DNA of 64,000 nucleotides from Cyathus striatus (taxonomy: Eukaryota > Basidiomycota > Agaricomycetes > Agaricales > Nidulariaceae): the NCBI GenBank assembly GCA_025738555.1, contig JAOVFP010000007.1:3844001-3908000 (forward strand), written 5' to 3'. Position numbers and translations under genes: made by a program. Within the stretch, counting starts at the first letter, position 1. The number at the start of each line of letters is the position of its first letter. Below, piece by piece: positions 22,876 through 34,474 of the stretch. The notes beneath the pieces were generated by a model, which searched no databases, had not been told where the DNA came from, and saw only the letters and a list, made by a program, of their open reading frames with translations.

Positions 22876-24666
22876 ACACTGCATGCACGCCTCGATATTT
22901 CAATGTGAAATAGCTTTGAAATATCGTGGAAATATTCTTTATATTACATCATTATTTCGCTTTGTAATACTCTTACAATTCACATACAATATTTCTCACA
23001 TATTCCCACTACCTTTAGGTAGTTGGGTTTTGGGGGGTTAAATTGAAATTTTTTGGCGGGGATTTTCATAAAAACGAGGTGACGTAGTGATTACTAATTG
23101 TTACCCCCCTTTGTCTCGACTGTCCAGCCAATGCACGTGCACCTTTGTCCATCCTTTTGCGATTTCCTTATTATGCGTCGACTCTATAACTTTTATCTGC
23201 CTCTTGTTTTCTTCCTTCCTCCCTGATTCCTGCTTTACCCTCCATCAATCACAACGATGTCTGTTCTTAATGATGTAGTAGTTGAGGCTTTGATGTCTCT
23301 ATCAACTACCACAGCCTCAGGATTTTTTTGGAAACTGGTATTCATACTGCTGAAATTACTGCTACAACGACAACAGGGCTGCTCACATATTCCCTGAATC
23401 TCTGTGTGCATTCCGAGTCTCATCGGGGTGTTCAGCTGGGTCGTTATAGGTAATGACGGATGCCGAAGGTCTCTCTCGCCAACAAATTTTCTTGTTCAGC
23501 CTTACTTTCCTGGTAACACTCTGATGGAGTTGCACGGTGAGTTCTTAGACTTCTTGCAACTGCAAGCGCCCCTTGGAAACTTTCTTGCCCCTTTCCATTC
23601 CCCCGCCTCTCCATCTGGTTCCTCCACTTCCCACTATACCTCCACATCCGCCACCTCTTTGTTCTCCCTTGAAGAAAAGTAAGTGTCGCTAACATATACG
23701 CTCCACACTACTGTTGTCCCTTTCTTCCCTTTGTACTCTTTGTATTTCGACGCTATCTATTGTCATCTCTTACGGATGTTAGCGCGTTATTGAATTTTAC
23801 CTTTTTCTTTTTCTACCTCTTATGTACTTTGTGTCCTTATGAAAACATTTAAACCCTCACTTACTTTTATGTATTCCCAATCTTGTACTGCTACTTTCTT
23901 ACAGAAATTTAATAATGTTTGTTTCGCTCACTTTCAGTCCCCTGTTTTCTGCTTGCCCTCGATGTGTGTCAAGGAAAAATGGGTAGTGGGCTATGCCGGC
24001 GACAGCCAGCCTTAGGGTTTATTTAAAAGTCACAATAACAAAGAAATATTGAAACCTGGATCCCCATTTTCTTATAAAATCCTTTATTCAATATCTCAAA
24101 GGTTTTTCACTTATGAAATAACAAAGAAATATTTATTTGTCACACTGGGTAGTCACAATGAGCTTTGTCTACCATTGTCTCATCTTTGTGACATATGTCA
24201 CAAGGATCTTATCTAAGAGATCTTAACAAGATCTTAGTGGCATTGTGACATATGTCACGATCATCACACTTGTCCCACAGTGTCACAGTCGTCACAGTCG
24301 TCGTGACATATGTCACAATGCCACTAAGATCTTGTTAAGATCTCTTAGATAAGATCCTTGTGACATATGTCACAAAGATGAGACAATGGTAGACAAAGCT
24401 CATTGTGACTACCCAGTGTGACAAATAAATATTTCTTTGTTATTTCATAAGTGAAAAACCTTTGAAATATTGAATAAATGATTTCATAAGAAAATGGGGA
24501 TCCGGGTTTCAATATTTCTTTGTTATTGTGACTTTTAAATATGTGAGAAATATTGTATGTGAACTGTAAGAGTATTACAAAGCGAAATAATGATGTAATA
24601 TAAAGAATATTTCCACGATATTTCAAAGCTATTTCACATTGAAATATCGAGGCGTGCACGCAGTGT
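22876..24666. mobile_element. element Y with ~115-bp terminal inverted repeats
   Basis: The repeats at about 22876-23001 and 24542-24666 are inverse copies beginning ACACTGC and containing GCACGCCTCGATATTTCAAT. The interior has a short frame from 23257 (MSVLNDVVVEAL), which I do not recognise, and no transposase. It is inserted in X copy B. No exact target duplication could be fixed. It is probably non-autonomous. Confidence 0.7.
24022..24539. mobile_element. palindromic MITE Z
   Basis: Two 239-bp arms (24022-24260 and 24301-24539) are almost perfect inverse copies around a 40-bp loop. The ends are TTTAAAAGTCACAATAAC and its inverse, flanked by TA at 24020-24021 and 24540-24541. It sits at the inner edge of the right terminal repeat of Y, so it is the youngest insertion of this stack. 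The TA duplication suggests a Tc1/mariner-type transposase mobilised it. Confidence 0.85.
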
Positions 24667-24851
24667 GAGGTACGGAAATGAAGTGGGCGAAAACCGCATT
24701 TTTGCGGTGCAGGCAGAATGCCTGCTCTACAGTGGGACGGGTTGGACTTGGAGCGTGACCGTACAATTGCCTACAAACAACGCTGCGACTCACCATTTCA
24801 ACCCGCTTCTCTGAGTCTTATCGCCTCCCATACCATTTCGTTTGCATTAGT

Positions 24852-26618
24852 ATGGAAAATCCTTTCAGAGTTAACGTATTATCAGAATTATATCTGAAAG
24901 ATGCCAACATGTAAGTTTATCTGGTCTCTCAAGTTTCATCCTCGTTGTTCTGAACGAGTCGTAGTATTAACACCCCTAGGAAACGATGCGAGACCTGTGC
25001 CAGTTCTAAGGACCCCAATTGTCTGTTGCCTAATAACAGAAAATTGCTAATGTCCCTCCGAACAAACTCAGTATCAATGAGCCGCAATCGGCGCAAATCG
25101 ATCGCAACCACGATCACTGAACTTGAAGAATCGTTCATCTGTTTGCAAGGATCGCTCGCAGCACATCAGCAACATCGCTATGAACTCTCCTTCTTTATAG
25201 CACTGAAAAAAAGTCTTTTGGCACCGATTAGAATACTTCCTAACGAGATACTGTGTCATATCTTTCTTCTGGCTCAAAAATCAAACATGAAGGAGTTCAA
25301 TTATGTTCGGGACCAATACACCCTCATCCGCACATTTTCCGAAGTATCATTCCATTGGCGTTCCATTGTAACGTCCTACCCATTCCTTTGGTCGAACATC
25401 ACCCTCGAAAAGGATGACTATGAGGATCCCTGTCAAACACGCCGACGACGATCGACGTCAAGACATATGGCTAACCTTTTCATTCAAAAGTGCATGTTGT
25501 ATTCGAAAAAGGTCCCTCTCAAAATTATATTCGGGAAATCTTTTACATTTAAAGGCCTTGGGGATAATTGCATTAAAGAACTTGTCCGCAGTGTTTATAG
25601 ATGGGAGGTGATAGCTGTTGGATTGATCGCTCTTCAAGAAATTGTGTATCACCTACCAAAAGGCGCTGTGCTTACTTCTTTGAAGTCGTTATCACTTGTG
25701 TGGGACTTTATCAGAAATGGGACTATAAATCTTGCACCTGCTCCATCCCTCATTAGGCTCGAATTTAAACGTTTGGTTTACCCATCCAGGAAACTTCTTT
25801 ATTTTCCATGGTCACAGATAATCCACTTCGTGTCTCGCGATAATTTTTTCTTAACTAATGAACTTGCCAGTATACTGGAAGCCATGCCAAGGCTCACTAC
25901 ATTCGAATTTTTAGGTAGCCCATGTATATCAAAGGGGAAATGCGTAACCCTTCCGAATCTACAAAGACTAGCATTACATGGAGTCCATGCCCTTTCCCTG
26001 ACGGATTCTATTATTACACCACGCCTTCATTCGCTCGACTTGACAATTCCCTACGAGTATGGTGGGGGAGTCAGGCATGTTTCATATACTAGCATCATAC
26101 AGTTCCTTAGAAAATCTGTGTGCTCACTGGAGGAGTTGACGCTTCGAGGAGTACACCTTTCTGCACGAGAGTGGCATGGTACTGAAGAACTAAGAAAAGT
26201 GAAAAAGTTCCACTTATCCACAAACCTTTCAGGATCTGCCTGTGAAGACCTTTGGCATTTGATGACGGAGACTTCATTCCCATCCTGCCTGTTCCCGGCG
26301 ATGGAGACCTTATATCTACACATACATCCTAACGATGCCAGTGAATTTGTGCCATGGGACGTGATTAGCTTGTTAGACTCTCGTCTTCCACCCTGCCCAG
26401 AGTCGCTTGCTGAAGACCTGAATATGGGAGCTCTGCAGGATAACGTCGATACAGATGGTATCAGTTACCTCCGCCATGTGACTGTAGACGTGGACATGGT
26501 GTTGGATATGACGAAAGCTAAAGATTTTGAAGACTTTCTTCAATCAAATGTGGTATGCCAGCCGGGTGTACTTGTGGACATAAAGTATAGAAAACCAGAG
26601 CCCTCACGGTCTTCATAG
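24852..26618 (+). CDS. F-box protein, array member 2
   Basis: Exon 1 (24852-24910) encodes MENPFRVNVLSELYLKDAN. The intron runs 24911-24979 with a normal CCCCTAG acceptor, and exon 2 runs 24980-26618. The N-terminus has MKRCETCASSKDPNC; the F-box reads APIRILPNEILCHIFLLAQ and FSEVSFHWRSIVTSYPFLW. The leucine-rich C-terminal part ends YRKPEPSRSS. About 566 residues without stops, so this is the cleanest reference copy of the array. The expected role is as an SCF substrate receptor; the target is unknown. Confidence 0.88.
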
Positions 26619-27076
26619 GAATGAGCTAATAACTTTTAGTGGTGGGTCACCGTGGTGCAAATGCGGACTCCAGTTGAAGTCCCACCTTATTTTACTTAGC
26701 AGTTAAAATTACTTTCCGCACAAATTCCGCATCAGATGCATCACGCACATTACTTAATTCTTACAGAGTCCTTAGTCACTACTAGTGAAATATGCAAATC
26801 AAAGTTAGACTTGAGTTACACAATAAGATACGTAGTTTGAAGTTACAGTGGACTATCTTGGGGCTGTCAGTGGGCTGTAGCTACTTAGCCATGTTGGACC
26901 CAGAGAGCTACAATAAGTAGTTTCGATTGGGTAGACATAAATCATTTATAAATGGGCGTGGGACGAATTGGACACGGAGCGTGACCCTACAGCCTATTGC
27001 CTACAAACAACGCTGCTAACTTTTCAACCTGCTTACCTTTGAGTGTTATCGCTTCTCATACTGTTTCGCTTGCGTT

Positions 27077-28832
27077 ATGGAAAATCCTTTCACCGTTAAC
27101 TTATTTTCAGAATTATATCCGAAAGACGACATGTAAGTTTATCTGTAGAGTCCCTCCTCCATCTCTGTTGTTCTGAAAACTACTAGCACTTCTAGGAAGC
27201 GATGCGAGACCTGTGCCAATTCTCGCGGTCCCGAATGTCTGTTGCTTAATAACAGAAATTTACTAATGTCCATCCGAAAAAATTCAATAATAATGACAAT
27301 GGGCCGTGATCGGCGCAATCGATCGCAACCAAGATCGCTGAACTTGAAGCAGAATCGTTCATCTGTTTCCAAGGATCGCTTGCATCACCTCAGCGACATC
27401 ACTATGAACTCTCCTCGTTTATAGCACTGAAAAAAGCCTTTTGGCACCGATTAGAATAATTCCTGACGAGATACTGTGCCACATCCTTCTTCTGGCTCAG
27501 AAATCAAACATGAAGGAGTTCAATCGGGTTCGAGACCAATACACTCTCATTCGCGCATTTTCTGAAGTATCATTCCACTGGCATTCCATTGTAACGTCCT
27601 ACCCTCTCCTTTGGTCGAACATCACCCTCGAAATTGATGATTACGCGGATCTCTGTCAAACACGCTGACGACGATCGATGTCAAATTATATGACTAACCG
27701 TTTCATAGAAAAGTGTATGTTTCATTTAAAAGAAGTCCCTCTTAAAATTAAATTCGGGAAATCTTTTACATTTAAAGGCCTTGAAAATAACTGTATTAAA
27801 GAACTTGTCCGTAGTGTTTGTAGATGGGAGGTGATAACTATCTGGCGAGACGCTCTTCAAGAAATTGTGCATAGCATTCCAAAAGGCACTATGCTTACGT
27901 CTCTGAAGTCATTAAAACTTCGCGACTTCGTTGACGTAAACGAGACTCTAAATTTTGCACCTGCCCCATCCCTCGTTAGGTTGGAACTTAAACATATGAG
28001 TTGCCCATCCATGATCCTTCTTCATTTTCCTTGGTCACAGATAATCCACTTCGTGTCTCGCGATAATTTTTTCTTAACTGATGAGCTTGTCAGCATATTG
28101 GAAGCTATGCCGAAGCTCACTATATTCGAATTTTTAGGAAAGACGTCGATTTCCAAGGCGAAATGCATACCCCTTCCGAATCTACAAAGCCTAACATTAC
28201 GTGGAGTCCGAGCCCTTTTCCTGACGAATGCTATTATTACACCACGCCTTCATTCGCTCGACTTGACAATTCCCTACGAGTATGGTGGGGGAATTAGGAA
28301 TGTTTCATACACTAGCATCATACAGTTCCTTAGAAAATCTGTGTGCTCACTGGAGGAGTTGACACTTCGAGGAGTACCTCTTTCTGCACGAGAGTGGCAT
28401 GTGAAAGAACTTAGAAAAGTGAAAAAGTTCCACTTATCCACAAACCTTTCAGGATCTGCCTGTGAAGAACTTTGGCATTTGATGAAGAAGACTTCATTTC
28501 CATTCTGCCTATTCCCGGCGATGGAGACCTTACATCTGCACATACATTCTAACGATGGATTTGTGTCATGGGACGTGATTAATATGTTAGCCTCTCGCCT
28601 TCCACCCTGCCCAGAGCTGCTTGCTGAAGACCTGAATATGGGAGCTTTGCACGAGAATGCCGATACAGATGGTATCGGTTACCTTCGACAGGTGACTGTA
28701 GACGTGGACATGGTGTTGGATGCGACCAAAGCTAAAAATTTTGAAGACTTTCTTCAATCAAATGTGGCATGCCAGCCGAGTGTACTTGTGGACATAAAGT
28801 ATAGAAAACCAGAGCCCTCGCGGTGTTTATAA
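27077..28832 (+). pseudogene. F-box protein, array member 3, inactivated
   Basis: Exon 1 (27077-27132) and the acceptor at 27195 are normal. Compared with member 2, a base is missing near 27316 and another near 27435 in the run of A, so the frame is lost before the F-box. The F-box frame resumes at about 27441 (APIRIIPDEILCHILLLAQ) but ends at a TGA (27666-27668) where member 2 has CGA. From 27678 to 28832 the 384-codon C-terminal part is open and well preserved. Decay appears recent, or a truncated product without F-box could be made from the internal ATG at 27678. Confidence 0.85.
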
Positions 28833-29199
28833 TAGGAATGAGCTAATAACTGTAAAGGTGGTGCAAATGCGGACTCAGATTGAAGTTCTATCGTATTTCA
28901 GCAGTTTGAACCTTGAAGCTTTTAGCGATAAAGAATAGGAAGAGAAAATATATCAGTAATAAATGTTTTGGAACATTATATGTAGATAGGATCATCTTTC
29001 TTCACTGCACTACAGTTATATGATTTCCGATCCGTGCCTTGTAACCTGGATACGGAAAATACAAGTACGCCTCCTCAAACGATATGAAGGGATATCATGA
29101 CCTTAAGTAATAGTTTTGGTATGTCAGATGAGCGAAAGACTGCCACAAGTCCCAAAATATTCTATCGGTGTTCATACATAACTTCCAGATAGCAATTTC
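28833..29199. other. intergenic stretch
   Basis: The first part is shared with the regions downstream of the other F-box copies. Nothing else is recognised. Confidence 0.4.
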
Positions 29200-31310
29200 T
29201 GATATGACGTGTGCGGTACTAGTGCTCGGCGAGCGATTTATGCGTATCGGGAATCAAATATAAAAGGCATTGCTTGGGAACTGCTACTATCACGGGGCAA
29301 TGTAAACGAGCAGTTTTCCAACATTCATCAGTCCATTCATATCCCAAAGAGATGTAAATCGCGCACAACGGAGGAAATCTTCAAAGATAAGAGGTTATAA
29401 GTCCTGTTTTATTTTTAGAATGACTTAATGGATTCAAGCGCTACGTCTCACTGTATGTAACGCTGCCAAAAACATTGGAAGTTTTTGAAGGCGTGTAGAA
29501 ACTTTCCTTTGAATTTGTAAGATCAGCATTCTGAATCTCCAGATGTACTGCGGATAAGGATATTATGCCATATAGCCAGCAATATTCCGCGGCGTATACC
29601 TCTCCGACAGTGGTTCGTACTCACAGATAGTTCTTCTCGCTTGGTAATATTAATGATGCCTCCCATGAAACCTTCTCAAGTCATGATTGCTTTTTATCGC
29701 ATATAAATTGTATAAGTATCTTTTAAAGTCACAAACACAGCTGCTGAAATGCAAAGTTAGTGTAGTAGTTGATTAAATTATCGCTGAAAATGAAGTTAAA
29801 AGTTACTGTATAGCTGAACAACCTCCGAAAATCCGGAGGTCATCCTACTTCCGGAAGCGTTCCGAGCTTGACCAAACTATCGGATTAGACTTATATGTTC
29901 ACTTACGAACGGCCAACTTCCCAAGACAGGCTTCTTGCATCAGGGTAACTGCCACAATATATAGGGTTTACTCGTCTTACCGTCTGCCTAAGTTACTTGC
30001 CTACTAACATCTTGTTTCAATGGGACAGCGGCCATCCAAAGAACTGTAAAGTGCCTGACTCACTGTTATGCTTTCTACTGCATTAATTCTCTATCCATAG
30101 TCACCAGTGTGTCAGTGCCCCCACTGGCGATCAAGGAGTCGTGTGCCTAAGAATTCCAGCCGATGGATCTTTTCCCCAACTCGTTCGCCTCCCAACAGTA
30201 TGCAACTACGACGGGAATCACGATTCTTATCTTTCCCATCTTCCCGATTTTCGCCTCTACTGGGGCTCTGAGGAGCGATGGAGATTTCGAACATTTGGCA
30301 CTATGGAGGTTCACAAACAGGATATGGCTAACCTCGATGGGCTTTATTATATGTACAAAAGCTTTGCAATGGACAATGCGCCATATAATAAACACCTTCG
30401 TACTTACACTAGAGGGGATGTGTTCATTGTGAAGCTAGTGTCGGACTACGGCAATGGCGAGGAGCAAGCTGTGTTTGCAGATGTAGCTCCTGAGTTGCTT
30501 GGGTCTAAACTCTTGGCTTCAATGCTTCATGCGATGTCAATTCCAGGTACTTTGTGCGTATCTTAGGACCTTCAATTTATCCTCACTAATTGATCTACGT
30601 ACAGATTTTGGACTATAAATTACGATGATTCATCGTCGTTTGGGTATAAAGGCAGCGGCTGTAAGGCTTTAGAAATTTTATTGCGACCAGTTATTAACTA
30701 AATGCATTAGCATCGACCTCCGTTTCAACTGCAAACGGAGAGGTCCAGGTTATTTCTAGCTCTTCAAACTTTGTTGTATTGGAGAACAAAAACGATAGGA
30801 AAGATCTAATTAAACCTCTTCGTTCTCACCCTTCTCAGATTTACCCTCCACTTATCTCGCTTTCTAGTTGAAGTTTGTGTAGTTCTACATGTTGCAATGA
30901 CGTAGCAATACTCAACGACTCTGATTTTGTAAAAATACGTTCTATATAATATATATTTATGACAGAAGCAAATTTATGAAGAAATCCTGCACCAGAACAG
31001 GAGATGCACGTTGCTGTATTCTTCGAAATCCGTTATTCGAGGAAAATATACATAGATTACGAATTGGATATATAAAATATGATTTAGTAATTTAAGGAAT
31101 CTTCAAATTGTCCCTTGTGCGATTGGTAGAAACCTTAAATCGTGGTAGGTTAAAACTTTAATACACGAGTGCTGTCAACTCATGTCAAAAAGCATCGGGA
31201 TAAATATATCCTCGAGGAAGGCTAGTAAACGATCGATAATGCATTCCAGAAGTTCTGAGTCCGCTGGCAGCTAAGCCCGGGGGTATATGGTAAGATTTCA
31301 TCATATACCA
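29200..31310 (+). repeat. inverted segmental duplication, left copy
   Basis: It is homologous over about 2.1 kb to the reverse complement of 52880-54925 and includes all of the MGQ..SK gene copy 1, its promoter and its downstream region. Many substitutions and small indels separate the copies, also in non-coding parts. Confidence 0.85.
30020..30871 (+). CDS. MGQ..SK family protein, copy 1
   Basis: Four exons: 30020-30045, 30101-30553, 30605-30660 and 30711-30871, with intron phases 2, 2, 1, giving 231 residues. The start MGQRPSKEL fits an N-myristoylation signal (Gly2, Ser6, Lys7), so the protein may be membrane-anchored. The core has VVCLRIPADGSFPQLVRLP, LPDFRLYWGSEERWRF, DGLYYMYKSFAMDN and FWTINYDD; the tail is Ser/Val-rich. 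I do not recognise the family. Two paralogs (33671-34474 and 53269-54113) share the exon plan, which supports this gene model strongly. Introns are 50-55 nt with GT-AG borders. Function unknown. Confidence 0.8.
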
Positions 31311-31655
31311 TAAAGTGACGCTGCACACAATTTCGGCCGCAGAGAAACCTTGTCAACCAAGGTGATTACTTACGAGTACGAGGATTCCTAATTCTCAACG
31401 TCATGACATATAAATATACATACTGTCCCTCCCTGTATGGAGGAAAATCAACGCCATCACGCGTCGCGGTGGCCTTTTTTTGTTGCTAAATGGCCCTCAC
31501 GCAAAATGTAGCCAAAACTACAATTCTGTTGCTAAATTTTTGGCGCCGCCTCCATACTTATTAGGCGCTTGTTTCTAAGCTACCAAAAATGTCGGTCACG
31601 CAAAATTCCAGATTTTTTAATACAGGGGACCGTACTTCATATGCTATTTCGCCAC

Positions 31656-31740
31656 GCATTAATGGGGTAGTGGTAACCTGGGTCGTTGCCATTCGAAGTC
31701 ATATTTCGACCCGCCGGGGGTTCGATTCCCTCTTAATGCA
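31656..31740 (+). tRNA. tRNA-Gly (anticodon GCC) with a short intron
   Basis: The acceptor arm GCATTAA pairs with TTAATGC. The D-arm contains GGGTAGTGGTAACC and the T-arm GGGGGTTCGATTCCCTC. The anticodon stem GGTCG/CGACC encloses TTGCCA followed by about 14 extra bases at the canonical intron position after base 37. The anticodon is GCC. A second gene of the same type lies at 56188-56271 on the minus strand. Confidence 0.88.
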
Positions 31741-31884
31741 TAGCGTTCATTTTTAAAACCGTATTTTTTAATCATTTTTACCCTGCTCATACGGATTGCA
31801 ATTAATCTGACGGATACTTGTTATATGTACTCGATAAAAGGGACAATAATCTAAGATGAGCATTAATAGCCAACTACTCCCATG

Positions 31885-32400
31885 TTCCTTTACGAACGGT
31901 CGGCATCGTGTACAAATGCTAGTGGACCCGAATGCCTAATACTGCCTAATATCATAGATTTACCAATGTCCAAAACAACGGAGTCGAAGACTCCAAAGCC
32001 TATGAGCTCTAAGCACAAATCAATTTCTACCACAAGTGCTCAAGCAGAATATGACGTGGGCAAGTTCATCTGTTTCCACGGATCGAGCAGCACTTCAGCG
32101 ACATCGTTATAAACTCTTTTTGAATAGCCGTTTCTCTCGGCTTCCAGGATGTGCCTGTAAAGATCTTCGACATATGACTAGAAACATTTCCATTGTGTCT
32201 GTCCGGCGTTGGAGATTATTCCGACGATTCAGATGGATCAGTGACTTTCATTTATCTCCTCCGTACAACTACAGATGTGGACATCGTACTGCACGTGAAC
32301 GAAGCAAAATTACCGAAGACTTTCTTCAATCAAATAAAGCACGCCAGCTGGATGTACCGGTGACAATAAAGTATAGAAAATCGGAGTCTTCGCGGTGGCT
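31885..32400 (+). pseudogene. F-box protein remnant, copy 4, with large internal deletion
   Basis: The start matches the beginning of exon 2 of the array genes (CGAATGCCTAATACTGCCTA; TTCATCTGTTTCCA and the following bases). The sequence then jumps to the segment encoding the LSGSACEDLWHLM region and on to the last codons (EDFLQSN...KYRKSESSRW). The F-box and most of the leucine-rich region are deleted. Several frames and stops are mixed, so it cannot be expressed as an F-box protein. Confidence 0.75.
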
Positions 32401-33670
32401 ACTATGGGAAAGAATGAAAGGGGAGGTGAAAACACCCAGGTGAGTTGTTAACGTTAAAGAAATGAAAGCAAGTATACCTCTGCGAGAAGATGGTTAAGGG
32501 AATATATGTAGATAGGATGGTCAAAATAGGACTTCAATCGTGGAGCCTGAAGCGTAATGTACCAAGCCCAATGGAATTTAGTCCCTTTAGAATTTGCCGC
32601 ATCTACTCCCAAGGAGAGTTAAAGCTACTAAAGCCTGCAATAGTGCTCGACGGTATGTAAGTAATGCTAAATCGCCAAGATTATTTTGTAACTGTTTAAC
32701 TCATTACCTTGGCGTTTATAAATCAAACCTTTAAATTATGGTAAGTAGTATAGGAAAGGATTAGTATATTGGCCTGACGATGCCTGCCTAATATAGAGAA
32801 GGTATGCCGCTGCTCAAGCCACCATGTGATCTATGAGCATTCAGACGCTGTAACAGATTACTGAAGTCCATTAAAACTTGAATCATCGTGCAACTAGTAC
32901 CCAAAGAACTTACATACTTACCTCAGAATGCTTGGCATTCATGTATCCAGAAGATCATGGTGCCAAAGGATCCAAGACGTCTATCAGACCCTCTAGAACG
33001 TACCATGATTGCAGAAATTGAGCTATTGGTTTCCTGTCTAGTAGTAAGTAGAGTTGGATATGAGAAGTTTGAATGAAGTCTCCTTATCTCACCGGAGATT
33101 ACCTCACATACTGTATTCTGAAACAACCCCCATGTAACTGTACGGGTTGTGATAAAATCTACACACTTCTGAAAATTAGCGAATTTTGCTGAAATTGTGT
33201 ACCGCAACAGTCACCAACTAGTAATAACGCTAAATTTAGTGCTCGTACGGAGTCTGTCCATGGGGAGTCCGCGGTATAAATTTGAACTTACCCTTCCATT
33301 GCATTCGATGAACAAGAAGACGATAAGTATCCACTCTCCACAAGTTTAAATTTCCGGTTGAATATGCCGGATTAGCTTGTGGCTCGAGCTTCAAATTTAC
33401 ATACGCACTTAACATTAACTACACACCTCTTTACTAGCGAGTCTTGGCGGGCGTCTAAGCACACTTTCGGAAGCATTCCCCGAAGCCAGACAAAGTCGGA
33501 GCTTATTTATATCTTCATTTGCGATAGTTCTTTATTATACAACGGGAGGCGTGTCTTCCTGTGTCTTCCCACACCAGGGTACCGAGTATACTTATATCGA
33601 ACGTCCCCGTCTCTTTCTGAAAACCGTTCTTGCTGCTGGACATCGCACTTTCTGAGAATCTAACATATAA
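32401..33670. other. intergenic stretch
   Basis: No gene is recognised. The end of it forms the upstream region of the MGQ..SK copy 2. Confidence 0.4.
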
Positions 33671-34474
33671 ATGGGCCAAGGGGCATCTAAAGCAACGTAA
33701 GGCGTCCAATCTGCCATATGTCACCACAACCTAACTTCATTCACAGCGATATCAAGAGCGACAACCAGGTCGTGTGCCTCAGAATCCCAGCGGATGGTAC
33801 TTCCCCACATCTCGTTCGCCTTCCTACAGCGTCAAACTACGATGGAAACCATGATTCGTACCTTGTACATCTTCCGGATTTCCGCCTGTATTGGTGTTCT
33901 GAGGAGCGTTGGAAGTTTCGTACATTTGGTGTCATGGATATTAGAAAACAAGATATACCTGAACTTGATGGCCTTTACTACATGTACAAAAGCTTCGCAA
34001 TGGACAACACACCAATTAACAAACACCTTGAAACTACCAGGGGAGATGCATTTGTTATCAAGTTAGAGTCGGAGTACGGAAGTGTAGGTCGGGCGGTGTA
34101 TTCGGATATACCGCCAGAATTGCCTAGGTCTGGGCTATTGGACTTTATGGTGGACGCCATGTCGACTCGGGGAACTGAGTACGCAATTTACCTCCCACCG
34201 AGGGTGCTGTTACTAATCATATTATTAGCTTTTGGTTAATAAATTATGATGACGGAGAGTTTGAATATGCGGAATGTAAGTGTTCAATTTCTTTTGTTTT
34301 ATGTTTATTTTCTAACAATATTCATCAGCTGTCTATAAACATAAAGAAGAAGTGGTACAAAAGCCTTCTCCACGACGGAGAAGCGAGAAGTCTGGGAGGA
34401 AACATAACGTAAGATTCCTCCTGTCTTGTTACACACACTACTGCATGCTTACCTTGTGTAAAAGCCGCCCATAA
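33671..34474 (+). CDS. MGQ..SK family protein, copy 2
   Basis: Four exons: 33671-33696, 33747-34178, 34229-34275 and 34329-34474, phases 2, 2, 1, giving 216 residues. The start MGQGASKATDIKSD is a good N-myristoylation signal. The core parallels copy 1: VVCLRIPADGTSPHLVRLP, LPDFRLYWCSEERWKF, DGLYYMYKSFAMDN, FWLINYDD. The tail differs completely, being basic (KPSPRRRSEKSGRKHN), and a further intron could begin at the GTAAGA after KHN. This is the most diverged member, which argues that the conserved core is under selection. The tRNA-Gly gene lies about 2 kb upstream in the same orientation. Function unknown. Confidence 0.8.

Larger units (their letters stand above)
22655..24731 (+). mobile_element. 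LTR-like element X, copy B, interrupted by element Y
   Basis: X begins TGTGGAGGAGG at 22655 and ends CTCTACA at 24731, with the 4-bp duplication GTGG on both sides (22651-22654 and 24732-24735). The paralogous intergenic region before the third F-box copy reads GGGCGTGGGACG (near 26952), which is the matching empty site. X sequence is present as 22655-22875 and 24667-24731; the middle is element Y. Confidence 0.75.

Noticed and set aside
23257..23398. Short gene inside element Y (MSVLNDVVVEAL)
   Set aside because: About 47 codons, no recognisable domain, and no clear splice continuation; left as a note under Y.
30112..30395. Minus-strand frames over MGQ..SK copy 1
   Set aside because: Shadows of the plus-strand exon; the spliced plus-strand model is conserved in three copies.
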